From Amarobacter sp035326025 (GTDB lineage Bacteria; Chloroflexota; Dehalococcoidia; Tepidiformales; Tepidiformaceae), in assembly GCA_035326025.1 (NCBI GenBank), contig DAOKYT010000087.1, positions 1-9,065 on the forward strand: a stretch of 9,065 bases of DNA, given 5' to 3'. The notes under the pieces were generated by a model. It searched no databases. It saw nothing but the letters and a program-made list of their open reading frames with translations, and was not told where the DNA came from. Each line of letters begins with the position of its first letter. The first letter of the stretch is position 1. Both the position numbers and the translations under genes were made by a program. Positions 1 through 6,888 of the stretch are shown here, piece by piece.

Positions 1-690
1 CACGCCCTTTGTTTCGGCGTACCCGTGGAGTTCGGGCTTTGGCACGAAATACACGAACCCGGGGACGCTGCCAGCGGGCTCGGGCACCGGCGTGGCGTTT
101 TCTCCTTCGGGCAACGACATTGCCGTTGCCCACGGCACCACGCCCTTTGTTTCGGCGTACCCGTGGAGTTCGGGCTTTGGCACGAAATACACGAACCCGG
201 GGACGCTGCCAGCGGGCTCGGGCACCGGCGTGGCGTTTTCTCCTTCGGGCAACGACATTGCCGTTGCCCACGGCACCACGCCCTTTGTTTCGGCGTACCC
301 GTGGAGTTCGGGCTTTGGCACGAAATACACGAACCCGGGGACGCTGCCAGCGGGGCAGGGCCGGGCCGTGGCGTTTTCTCCTTCGGGCAACGACATTGCC
401 GTTGCCCTCGTCAATTCGCCCTTTGTTTCGGCGTACCCGTGGAGTTCGGGCTTTGGCACGAAATACACCGACCCGGGGACGCTGCCAGCGAGCACGGGCA
501 ACGGCGTGGCGTTTTCTCCTTCGGGCAACGACATTGCCGTTGCCCACGACCTCACGCCCTTTGTTTCGGCGTACCCGTGGAGTTCGGGCTTTGGCACGAA
601 ATACACCGACCCGGGGACGCTGCCCACTGGTACTGGGTGGGAAGTAGCGTTCTCGCCGCTCATCCCAACCATTGTCGCTCCCGGGGTGCT
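1..690 (+). repeat. 138-bp tandem repeat array, five copies visible
   Basis: Copies begin at 1, 139, 277, 415 and 553, an exact 138-bp (46-codon) period. Copies 1 and 2 are identical over all 138 bases. Copies 3 and 4 differ from them almost only in two short windows: six codons at 74-91 and four codons at 131-142 of copy 1, and the matching places in the others. Copies 4 and 5 also share ACC GAC in place of ACG AAC. Copy 5 keeps the first half and then diverges into the next repeat class from about 623. The window starts inside the array, so true copy number cannot be read, and an assembly could have collapsed identical copies. Confidence 0.97.
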
Positions 691-1465
691 CGCACTCACC
701 ACGGCCGCCTTCGCACCGACCATCGTCAACCCGAAGTCGGTGACCCCCGGGGTGCTCGCGCTGACCACGGACACCTTCGCCCCGCTCCTGACCTCGGACA
801 TCACGGCCATCCCCGGTACGCTGGCTGCGGCCTTGACCACCTTCGCGCCGACCGTGTTCACCCCCCGCTCGGTGACCCCTGACACGCTGAGCGCGGTGCT
901 CGCGGCTTTCGCGCCGACGGCCGTCGTGGGCGAGATTGCCCGGCCCGATGCCGCCTCGCTCGCGCTCGTCGCGTTCGCTGCGACGGCTCTGACGCCTCGC
1001 CTGGTTACCCCTGACACGCTCGCCGCAGCCTTGACCGGGTTCGCGCCCATTGCCTCGACTTCGCGCATCCTCACGCCGGACCAGGCGAGCCTGCTGCTGA
1101 CCGCCTTCGCCCCGCTCATCGTGACGCCGGTTGTGGTGATTCCGGGCATCGGCGAACTGGTGACGTCAAGGTTCGCGCCAACAACGCGGCTGGACAAGTA
1201 CGCAATCCCTGGCACGGCCAGTCTCAGCCTGAGCGCGTTCGCGCCCGATGCGGCCTACACCGCTGACGTGTACCTGACGCCCGGCCCGGCATCGCTGGTC
1301 ATCGCGACGTTCGCGCCGGACCTGGTGATCCCGATCTGGCTCCCTGGCCCGCAGCGCGGAGTTGGCCGGTATGCCGCCATTCCCGTTTCCAGTCTTGGTC
1401 GTGTACCCTTCGTCATGAGAGGCGCGGGGCGCTCGGACCGCCCGCAGCGCGGAGGAGGCAGGTAG
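2..1465 (+). CDS. Phage repeat protein: beta-propeller-like blades plus 22-aa repeats (5' partial)
   Basis: The reading frame is open from the left edge, so the N-terminus lies outside the window; 487 codons are visible, ending in TAG. The first half is a tandem array of 46-residue units. Each carries an AFSPSGNDIAVA core and a PFVSAYPWSSGFGTKYT stretch, which resembles a four-strand WD40-type blade. The second half (from about 674) is ten 22-residue units of the form VTPGxxxLxLTxFAP. The protein ends in a basic, Gly/Arg-rich tail. Similar AFSPSG/AYPW repeats are familiar from uncultured phage genomes, usually annotated as WD40-like or hypothetical. Its place just upstream of head-tail and tail genes suggests a virion surface or decoration protein; that role is inference. 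The stop is directly followed by the GTG of the next gene, and the GGAGGAGG for that gene lies inside this gene's end. Blade count before the edge is unknown; propellers usually need about seven. Confidence 0.8.
   Translation, partial: TPFVSAYPWSSGFGTKYTNPGTLPAGSGTGVAFSPSGNDIAVAHGTTPFVSAYPWSSGFGTKYTNPGTLPAGSGTGVAFSPSGNDIAVAHGTTPFVSAYPWSSGFGTKYTNPGTLPAGQGRAVAFSPSGNDIAVALVNSPFVSAYPWSSGFGTKYTDPGTLPASTGNGVAFSPSGNDIAVAHDLTPFVSAYPWSSGFGTKYTDPGTLPTGTGWEVAFSPLIPTIVAPGVLALTTAAFAPTIVNPKSVTPGVLALTTDTFAPLLTSDITAIPGTLAAALTTFAPTVFTPRSVTPDTLSAVLAAFAPTAVVGEIARPDAASLALVAFAATALTPRLVTPDTLAAALTGFAPIASTSRILTPDQASLLLTAFAPLIVTPVVVIPGIGELVTSRFAPTTRLDKYAIPGTASLSLSAFAPDAAYTADVYLTPGPASLVIATFAPDLVIPIWLPGPQRGVGRYAAIPVSSLGRVPFVMRGAGRSDRPQRGGGR
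674..1339 (+). repeat. Ten degenerate 66-bp (22-aa) repeats
   Basis: Protein-level units start at 674, 740, 806, 872, 938, 1004, 1070, 1136, 1202 and 1274. All are 22 residues except the ninth, which is 24. Each begins with a V/A/L-x-P-G/D motif and centres on L-x-x-x-F-A-P. An eleventh fragment starts at 1340 (LPGP). Unlike the 138-bp array, the DNA has diverged strongly, so this class is older or no longer homogenised. The alternating hydrophobic pattern suggests short beta strands joined by Pro-rich turns, as in a phage stalk or fibrous domain; that fold is inference. Confidence 0.88.
1347..1454 (+). repeat. 15-bp direct repeat pair in the 3' end of the repeat gene
   Basis: The same 15 bases, GCCCGCAGCGCGGAG, occur at 1347-1361 and 1440-1454 in the same reading frame, giving a PQRG motif twice (PQRGVGR and PQRGGGR). 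The second copy supplies the start of the GGAGGAGG ribosome binding site of the next gene. It may be a small internal duplication of the basic C-terminal tail. Confidence 0.7.
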
Positions 1466-2605
1466 GTGCCAACCCCAGCGGTCGCCATCGGCCCGGTCTA
1501 CGACATCTACGTGCCCCAGGTGGACACGCTCATCGACCTCGGCTACACGCACATTCGCGTGTACTGGGCGACCTCCGAGACAGCGACCCCTTCCCTCGCC
1601 ACCAGCATCGAGCTTGTCGCGGGCACCTACGACTACGCCTACAACAAGACCGACGGCCTGGAGACCGATTGGGCGGAGCACTGCTTTTACGGCACCACTC
1701 CTGGCGAAGGGCCACGGAGCGAGCGCGTGCCCGTCGGTCCCGGCAGGATCACCCGGAAGGACGTGCGCCAGGGTGTCGGGCGGCGGCTGCGGATCATGGA
1801 TGGCCCCTACACCATCGGCACCGTGACCGACGCGGACACCATCATCGTGACCGAACTGATCGACCCGGACGCGAGCGTGCATCGCTTCGCCAACCGCTTC
1901 ATCCGCGTGGTGACTGGCACGGGTATCGGCCAGACCCGGAGGGTGCGGGCATCATCGAGCACCCCGGCGGGCTATGTCCCGGCCACAGGCACGCTCAACG
2001 TCAACCGCGCCACCGACCCGGCATGGGTCGCCGGAGATACGTTCGAGTGCTGGCGGGCCAAGGACGACGAAGACCCGAGCGTGCTGATCGACGAAGCGAT
2101 GCAGCGGGTGGCCGACCGGATCTGTGTGCCCGACTCTTTCATCTTCTCCATCGACTCGAACGTGACGGAGTACTACCTGCCGGCGGGGATGACGGAGCTG
2201 ACGATCCAGTCGGTGAAGTGGGCGGGGGACACGTACCCGGCGAAGCCTCAGTGGGAGGATGTCGGCTGGTGGCGGGTGTATCACGAAGGCGGGCAGGCGG
2301 TCCTTTCGCTCCTCCGAAACTCTCTTGGGCGCGAGTTCTACACCCAGGGTGACATCATCCAGGTCAACTACGCCTACTTTCCCGACCGGATGGACAGCGA
2401 CGCGGACTACTGGCGGGGCATCCCGTTGCAGTGGGCGATCGCGGAAACGGCGCTGGAGTTGCTTGACGCGCTCGCCACGCCGTCCGGTGGCGAGGAACAG
2501 GTGCAGGATGCAGCGCGGGCCAAGGGCGCACTCCAGCGCGAAATCAGCGCGTTCAGGGCGCGGTTCCAGCCCGTCCCCCGGATGAAGGTCGCGGTGGCGA
2601 CGTGA
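1466..2605 (+). CDS. Putative virion adaptor (head-tail or neck) protein with Ig/FN3-like N-terminus
   Basis: A 379-aa protein with a GTG start, chosen because GGAGGAGG (1451-1458) sits 7 bases upstream and the start abuts the previous stop. Residues 1-80 look like an Ig/FN3-type beta domain (YDIYVP, THIRVYWATS, CFYGTTPGEGPRSE). Residues 95-195 are beta-rich with DPDAS and GTGIGQTRRV segments, like attachment loops in virion proteins. From about residue 205 the pattern IDEAMQRVADRI, then a beta stretch, then a C-terminal helical part (WAIAETALELLDAL and a charged helix) resembles adaptor proteins that sit under the portal in podovirus-like phages. That family assignment comes from remembered pattern, not a search. 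No membrane segment or signal peptide is visible. Its stop overlaps the next start as GTGA. Confidence 0.6.
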   Translation: MPTPAVAIGPVYDIYVPQVDTLIDLGYTHIRVYWATSETATPSLATSIELVAGTYDYAYNKTDGLETDWAEHCFYGTTPGEGPRSERVPVGPGRITRKDVRQGVGRRLRIMDGPYTIGTVTDADTIIVTELIDPDASVHRFANRFIRVVTGTGIGQTRRVRASSSTPAGYVPATGTLNVNRATDPAWVAGDTFECWRAKDDEDPSVLIDEAMQRVADRICVPDSFIFSIDSNVTEYYLPAGMTELTIQSVKWAGDTYPAKPQWEDVGWWRVYHEGGQAVLSLLRNSLGREFYTQGDIIQVNYAYFPDRMDSDADYWRGIPLQWAIAETALELLDALATPSGGEEQVQDAARAKGALQREISAFRARFQPVPRMKVAVAT

Positions 2606-2793
2606 TCAAGCTGGATCGCCTGGACATCCGCGAAGTGACGCGAGTGGTCTTCGACGACGGCAGGTTCTCGCACATTGCCGTCATCTCGCTCGGGTGCGGG
2701 CACAAGATCCCGGTCATCGTCCCGCCCTACGTGTTGCAGTTCGAGGCGGTGCTCGTTTCGCCGTGCCTTGACTGCCGGGTGATCGAGCCATGA
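2602..2793 (+). CDS. Small putative zinc-binding phage protein (CGH...CxxC)
   Basis: A 63-aa product with a GTG start overlapping the upstream stop (GTGA) and an ATGA overlap with the downstream gene, so its translation is coupled on both sides. Residues 30-63 hold a C-G-H motif and, about 25 residues on, C-L-D-C, which could together make one zinc site of knuckle or ribbon type. The N-terminal half is two predicted beta strands (VTRVVFDDGRF and HIAVISLG). Short proteins with a CGH...CxxC layout are common, uncharacterised passengers in phage structural operons. Whether it is a virion part, an assembly factor or a regulator is not visible. The ribosome binding site is weak, which fits coupling. 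Confidence 0.72.
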   Translation: MIKLDRLDIREVTRVVFDDGRFSHIAVISLGCGHKIPVIVPPYVLQFEAVLVSPCLDCRVIEP

Positions 2794-4595
2794 GTGTCGC
2801 GACCAACCGCCAACCGTCGGGCGTGCTCACGATCGACGATGAGCCGTACTTCATGGCGAAGACGGCAAAGGGCGCCCCCTCGTGGCTGCCGCGGCTGTTT
2901 CAGACCCAGGAGGGCGATCCCGCGACGCCGCGGCGGTTCCGGTGGCGGGACTGGTCGCGGGGGATGGGTGACAGCCGGGGCAACTTCCGCGGGGCGATCG
3001 AGTACGCGGAGAACGCCTACCTGGGCGCTCCCGGGCGCATCCTCCCCGGGCCAAAGATCACGGAAATCACGACGGCCAACGGGTCGACCGTCATGGACAT
3101 CGTTGAAGTGACCGTCCCGGCGAGCCGGATCATCGCGCTGGGTGGCACCAAGGCGGTCGAGATCAACCCGTCCACGCACGCCATCGCATCGACCAACACC
3201 CTCACGGGCACGCTCCTGAGCGCGCAACTGTTCGACGAACAGCTCGCGATCGCCGCGGGCGATTCGGTGGACTACTACATCCGGGACGCGGCCGGCGCCT
3301 ACGCGCAGAACAGCATCTCGAAGAAGGCGCGGGCGTTCGGGCTCTCGGGATCGGACCTGGTGCGCGGCTACGACAACACCTGGTCGAAGTGCTCGGCGGC
3401 GAACATCACGTCGGTCGATAACTGGAGCGCGGAGTTGGTGATCGGCGACGCGAGCGGCAAGGTGAACCAGGTGTTCAGCCACAACCGCTGGGACTACGTG
3501 CTCAAGGACGAGGGGTTCTACACCTTCGACGAGGACACGAGCGAAGAAGCGAACGTGCTCACGGACCTGGGGGAGTGGAAGAGCGCGGAGAACCGGGCGT
3601 TTGGGCGGTGGATGGACCTGATCTTCATCTGCGCCCTTGGCGGGCTCTACCGCTACATCCAGCAGGGCGCGGCCAGGCCGGTGGGCATGGAAGAGGTCAC
3701 CATCAACGAGAACGTGCTGGTGGGCACGTACCCGACCGCGTTTGCGGCGCTCGGGAAGTGGGCCTACGTCGCGCTCTACAAGGCGAGCACGACGACCACC
3801 TACATCTGCATGATGCGGCGGGCGCTCGAAGGCGACGCGAGCATGGGCAGTCCGTTCACGCTGGTATCGGTCATCGACACGTTCACGGGCCAGTGCCGGG
3901 CGATGCGGATCAGCGACCTCCCAACGAACACGGAGCTGTTCTACGGCGCCGGGTCGAACGTGCGCTACTTCGAGCTCAGCCCGGACGGACAGCCGCGGGT
4001 CTTCCGGGACAGCGGCACGGTCACGATCACCATGTCGCCGACCGACCTCGGCAGCCCCATGACGGTCAAGCAGTTCCGGGGGTTCGAGGTCATCGGGCGG
4101 AACGCGGCGGCTGGCAGGACCATCACCCTCAAAGCGGCGGTGGACGGAGGGGCATTCAACGCGGTTGGCGCGGCGATCAGCTCCCTCTCTTCGACCTATG
4201 CGGAGCGCTTCTGGACGCGGGGCACGAACGATTCGGGGCGGGTGATCCAGCCGCAGATCGTGATGGCGAACGACAGCACCACGGCGCCCATCGAAGTGCG
4301 CGACCTGATCCTGAACTACGAAGAGCGGCCCGAGTTCACGCCCGGCGCGGTCGTGGGCCTGCGGCTGCGGGACTTTGACCAGGAGGGCGACGTGTCGGCC
4401 CGGATGACTGCCCAGGAGATGCGGGAGACGCTCGAGGGGCTCATGGACGGGCCAATCGTGCAGGTGACAGACCCGTGGGGGCGCACCTACCCGGCGCGGT
4501 TGTCGGCGTTCGAGGGCGACCCGACCGAGACGTTCCGGGGCGAGGAGATCAAGGTGGACGTGGCCTTTGCGCTGCGGGAATTGAGGTACTCGTAG
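2790..4595 (+). CDS. Phage tail/neck structural protein
   Basis: A 601-aa protein. The ATG start has GGTGATC, complementary to the end of 16S rRNA, 5 bases upstream. The N-terminus has an RFRWRDWSRGMGDSRG stretch of a type I associate with large phage tail-hub or neck proteins that wrap the tail tube. The middle (residues 100-420) is a run of short beta strands with Trp/Tyr/Phe and GG turns, as in a propeller-like fold (GGTKAVEINP, FDEQLAIAAGD, WDYVLKDEGFYTF, IFICALGGLYRYIQ). The C-terminal 100 residues include DPWGRTYPARLSAFEGDP, reminiscent of distal-tail or baseplate domains. No enzyme motif is visible. It lies between the small zinc protein and the fibre gene, overlapping the fibre start by one base (TAGTG). 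The structural assignment is firm by context; the exact position in the virion is inference. Confidence 0.68.
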   Translation: MSVATNRQPSGVLTIDDEPYFMAKTAKGAPSWLPRLFQTQEGDPATPRRFRWRDWSRGMGDSRGNFRGAIEYAENAYLGAPGRILPGPKITEITTANGSTVMDIVEVTVPASRIIALGGTKAVEINPSTHAIASTNTLTGTLLSAQLFDEQLAIAAGDSVDYYIRDAAGAYAQNSISKKARAFGLSGSDLVRGYDNTWSKCSAANITSVDNWSAELVIGDASGKVNQVFSHNRWDYVLKDEGFYTFDEDTSEEANVLTDLGEWKSAENRAFGRWMDLIFICALGGLYRYIQQGAARPVGMEEVTINENVLVGTYPTAFAALGKWAYVALYKASTTTTYICMMRRALEGDASMGSPFTLVSVIDTFTGQCRAMRISDLPTNTELFYGAGSNVRYFELSPDGQPRVFRDSGTVTITMSPTDLGSPMTVKQFRGFEVIGRNAAAGRTITLKAAVDGGAFNAVGAAISSLSSTYAERFWTRGTNDSGRVIQPQIVMANDSTTAPIEVRDLILNYEERPEFTPGAVVGLRLRDFDQEGDVSARMTAQEMRETLEGLMDGPIVQVTDPWGRTYPARLSAFEGDPTETFRGEEIKVDVAFALRELRYS

Positions 4596-6130
4596 TGGCG
4601 ACGCCAACGATGACATCCGAGCTTGCCGAACTGGTGCGCGAACAGGTGGAAGACGTGCTCCGCAGCCGGGGCGGGTTGCCGTTCCTGCCGGAAGACCAGG
4701 AGCGGTTGGAGAAGCTCGACGCGCAGCTCCAGGGGATGCTCCAGGACCGGAGCCTCGGGCGGATCATGGGCGGCCCACTGTGGCTCTCGGGCGCCTCGGT
4801 GCTGAACGGCACGGTCACGGCGGAGAAGCTGGTGGTGAACACCCTCGAAGCCATCACCACGAACACGGGCACGCTGAACGTCACAGGGAGCTTCACCGCG
4901 GCTGCGAGCTACCCGGCGCTGACCGGCGCGAGGGTGGTGATCAGTTCGGCCGGCGTGAAGGGGTACAACGCCTCTGATGCCCAGACCTTCAACCTGTTAG
5001 TCGATGGGAGCGGGTTCATCGGGATTGGCACGTCCAAGGTATCGTGGAACACGTCGGGCGTGGTGACTGTGCCGGCGGCGGCGATTTCGAGCCTGACGAT
5101 TGCGGATGTGGGCTCTGGGACGTTCAACAACAACTTTGACGCGGGCACCGGGCGGGTGCGTGCGGGGACGGCGTTGCAGCGGGTGGAGATCAAGTCCGCC
5201 GGGCTGGCGGCCTACAACACGGGCGGGACGCAGACGTTCCTCCTGAGCGCGAGCGACGGCAGCCTGACGCACACGGGCGTCCACACGATCCGCAACGCGG
5301 CCAGCGGCGCGCGGGTGGAGCTCAGCAACGTCGGGCTCCGGGGCTACAACTCCAGCGGCATCCAGACGTTCGGGCTCTCGACCTCGGACGGTTCTGGCTT
5401 CCTGGGCGTCTCCGGGGGCGGGTTCTCGTGGAACTCCTCGGGCACGGTGGTCATCAACGGCTCTTTGCTGGTGGGCAGCAGCGTCACCGCGGACAAGCTG
5501 ACCGTGAGCAGCCTGAGCGCGATCAGCGCGAACCTCGGGACGATCACGGCGGGGACGATCACGGGCGGGACGATCAGCGCGGGGACGATCACGACGGGGA
5601 CGCTGGCGGCGAACCGGATCAGCGGCGGGACGCTCGGTGGGTCGTTCAACCTGGGCGGTGCGAACGTCACGGTGAACTCGACGGGTGTCATCACGAACAG
5701 CGACGGGGACACCTGGGGGCCGAACGGGATCACGCTGGTCTCGGCTGGCAGCTTTGGGGACGCGATCAAGTGGCGCGTCTCGGGTGTGGACAGGGGCTCT
5801 ATATACGCCACGTCCACACCCTCGATCGTCATGGCGACAAATGGGGGCGGCGTCGTCTACGCAGACGGCGGCGGGGCTGCCCTTCAAAGCTACACGGGCA
5901 CCACAAGGGCGGAGGTTTGGGGCAACGCTATTTCTGAGGTGCTTGCGGACTCCGGCGGCAGCTACAACTGGAGCGTGAGGAACTCCAGCCTAACACAGGT
6001 GTTCGGCGTCTCCTCGAACGGCAGCCTCTTTCGGGCCATCGCCAACGACGCGACGGCTCTTGGCGCGTACTACGGGCGCGTGCCGATCTATATCAATGGA
6101 TCGCTCAAGTACCTCGCGGTCTACAGCTAG
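4595..6130 (+). CDS. Phage tail fibre / receptor-binding protein
   Basis: A 511-aa protein. I choose the GTG at 4595 because GAGGT lies 7 bases upstream and it overlaps the previous stop; the ATG at 4610 has no ribosome binding site. Residues 5-55 are a charged helical, possibly coiled-coil segment for trimerisation. Two copies of a VTAEKL/VTADKL...LxAIxxNxGT element (from about 4808 and 5479) are typical of tail-tip and fibre stalks. Three copies of an RVxIxxxGLxxYN...QTF unit lie between them, then a run of five-residue GTITA-type repeats. The last 130 residues form a Gly/Ser-rich domain ending in YINGSLKYLAVYS, the likely receptor-binding tip. Codons in that tip use more A/T at third positions than the stalk. 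Function would be host surface attachment. A chaperone or assembly gene is not recognisable nearby. Confidence 0.85.
   Translation: MATPTMTSELAELVREQVEDVLRSRGGLPFLPEDQERLEKLDAQLQGMLQDRSLGRIMGGPLWLSGASVLNGTVTAEKLVVNTLEAITTNTGTLNVTGSFTAAASYPALTGARVVISSAGVKGYNASDAQTFNLLVDGSGFIGIGTSKVSWNTSGVVTVPAAAISSLTIADVGSGTFNNNFDAGTGRVRAGTALQRVEIKSAGLAAYNTGGTQTFLLSASDGSLTHTGVHTIRNAASGARVELSNVGLRGYNSSGIQTFGLSTSDGSGFLGVSGGGFSWNSSGTVVINGSLLVGSSVTADKLTVSSLSAISANLGTITAGTITGGTISAGTITTGTLAANRISGGTLGGSFNLGGANVTVNSTGVITNSDGDTWGPNGITLVSAGSFGDAIKWRVSGVDRGSIYATSTPSIVMATNGGGVVYADGGGAALQSYTGTTRAEVWGNAISEVLADSGGSYNWSVRNSSLTQVFGVSSNGSLFRAIANDATALGAYYGRVPIYINGSLKYLAVYS
4927..5460 (+). repeat. Three protein-level repeats in the fibre stalk
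   Basis: Three units start near 4927, 5176 and 5308 with the shared pattern RV-x-I/L-x-x-x-G-L/V-x-x-Y-N-x-x-x-x-Q-T-F. Units 1 and 3 continue with a DGSGF...SWN(T/S)SG segment; unit 2 is shorter and lacks the SWN part. The DNA is diverged, so the copies are visible mainly in protein. This is a stacked beta repeat as expected in a fibrous trimer. Confidence 0.75.
5537..5641 (+). repeat. Seven 15-bp repeats coding five-residue GTITA-type units
   Basis: Seven consecutive 15-base units, most beginning GGGACGATCA, encode GTITA, GTITG, GTISA, GTITT, GTLAA, NRISG and GTLGG (residues 315-349 of the fibre). Units 1-4 are nearly identical at DNA level, so slippage could change their number. Such five-residue runs form narrow beta-helical shafts in fibre proteins. 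Confidence 0.9.
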
Positions 6131-6146
6131 GCAAAAGGAGAAGGTC

Positions 6147-6587
6147 ATGGAGTACTCGGAGCGTTTCTGGAGCAAGGTCGCCTATGGCGGGCCGGGGTGT
6201 TGGGAGTGGCAGGCCGCCCGGATTCCGAAAGGCTACGGCGTGTTCTCAAACGGCCTCCGCAAGCTTTATGCCCACCGGACGGCGTGGGAGATCGCCAACC
6301 GCCAGCCGGTTCCCAAGGGACTATTCGTGCTCCATCGGTGCGACAACCCGCCTTGTGTTCGCCCTTCACACCTATTCCTCGGCACGGCAGCGGACAACAT
6401 GGCGGATGCCGCACGAAAGCTTCGAACCACACACGGAGACCGACATCCGGGCAGAAAACTCTCGTCTGGGCAGGTCACGGCGATTCGCGAGGATTCTCGC
6501 TCTGGTCGCGTCGTTGCTGCCGCTTACGACGTGTCGGAAGCGACGGTGAGTCTTATTCGGCATAGGAGAACGTGGGTTCATGTCTGA
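6147..6587 (+). CDS. Free-standing HNH homing-type endonuclease
   Basis: A 146-aa protein with AAAAGGAG 6 bases upstream of the ATG. It opens with the RFWSKV...CWEWQAAR...GYGVF layout common in phage HNH enzymes. H43 (AHR), H63, the CDNPPCVRPSHL stretch with H75, and the GTAADNMAD end make an HNH_3-type beta-beta-alpha-metal nuclease core; C65 and C70 may bind a structural metal. Residues 103-146 form a helix-turn-helix (RVVAAAYDVSEATVSLI) likely to bind the target DNA. Reaction: site-specific cleavage of double-stranded DNA, often to spread its own gene. It sits in a 16-base gap after the fibre, the largest gap in this operon, and uses A/T-ending and rare codons (CTA, CGA, AGA, AAA, TCA) avoided by its neighbours, so it was probably acquired separately. 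Its 3' end overlaps the next gene by 8 bases. Confidence 0.88.
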   Translation: MEYSERFWSKVAYGGPGCWEWQAARIPKGYGVFSNGLRKLYAHRTAWEIANRQPVPKGLFVLHRCDNPPCVRPSHLFLGTAADNMADAARKLRTTHGDRHPGRKLSSGQVTAIREDSRSGRVVAAAYDVSEATVSLIRHRRTWVHV

Positions 6588-6885
6588 CTTTCGATATGAA
6601 GAATTCAAGGTCGAAGACCAGCGGGAGACGGTTCGCAACGAGCTGCGCTCCTACGAACAGCAGCACGCGGCGCGGGCGGCCGACGTTGAGAAGTTCAGCC
6701 AGCTCATCGCGGCGCACGACCGGGGCGACTTCGCGCAGTGGGACAAGCGCATCCTCGTTGACCGGGTGCGCGATTGGGGGCTCCAGCGGTCGAGTGCCCA
6801 TATCGATGTGGCTTCGATGGAGCTGCTGATCGCGAACGCCAAGGAGCGGCTCAAGGCTCTCGGTGGCGAAAGCGCGGAGGAGTAG
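6580..6885 (+). CDS. Conserved-looking hypothetical phage protein, helical
   Basis: A 101-aa product I do not recognise. The ATG overlaps the end of the HNH gene by 8 bases, with AGGAG (6564-6568) 11 bases upstream inside that gene. The sequence is highly charged and predicted almost wholly helical: residues 10-50 (RETVRNELRSYEQQHAARA...) could form a coiled coil, followed by a WDKRILVDRVRDWGL segment and a last helix (ASMELLIANAKERLKAL). There is no membrane segment, signal peptide or cysteine. It stands between the fibre/HNH pair and the lysis genes, so it could be a fibre assembly helper or a lysis accessory protein, but nothing in the sequence decides this. The first dozen codons are more A/T-rich than the rest, like the HNH gene. 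Confidence 0.72.
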   Translation: MSDFRYEEFKVEDQRETVRNELRSYEQQHAARAADVEKFSQLIAAHDRGDFAQWDKRILVDRVRDWGLQRSSAHIDVASMELLIANAKERLKALGGESAEE

Positions 6886-6888
6886 GCG

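Noticed and set aside
1..690. Diversity-generating retroelement variable region
   Set aside because: The variable windows are within repeats and changes are not limited to adenines. No reverse transcriptase or template repeat is in the window.
1..690. CRISPR array
   Set aside because: The repeats are 138 bp, coding and in frame, with no spacer-length unique segments.
9..882. Two other open frames on the + strand through the 138-bp array
   Set aside because: The repeat length is a multiple of three, so any frame without a stop in one unit stays open through all. They end soon after the array, while the chosen frame continues to 1465 with protein-like repeats.
2727..4616. A 629-codon open frame on the minus strand across the tail protein gene
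   Set aside because: It is a mirror of a GC-rich + strand gene. It is very rich in Arg, His, Pro and Val with no recognisable domain, and the + strand frame has good starts, overlaps and protein-like composition.
5800..5807. TATATA in the fibre gene as a promoter
   Set aside because: There is no -35 partner and it lies mid-gene; it is part of ordinary codons (Ser-Ile-Tyr).
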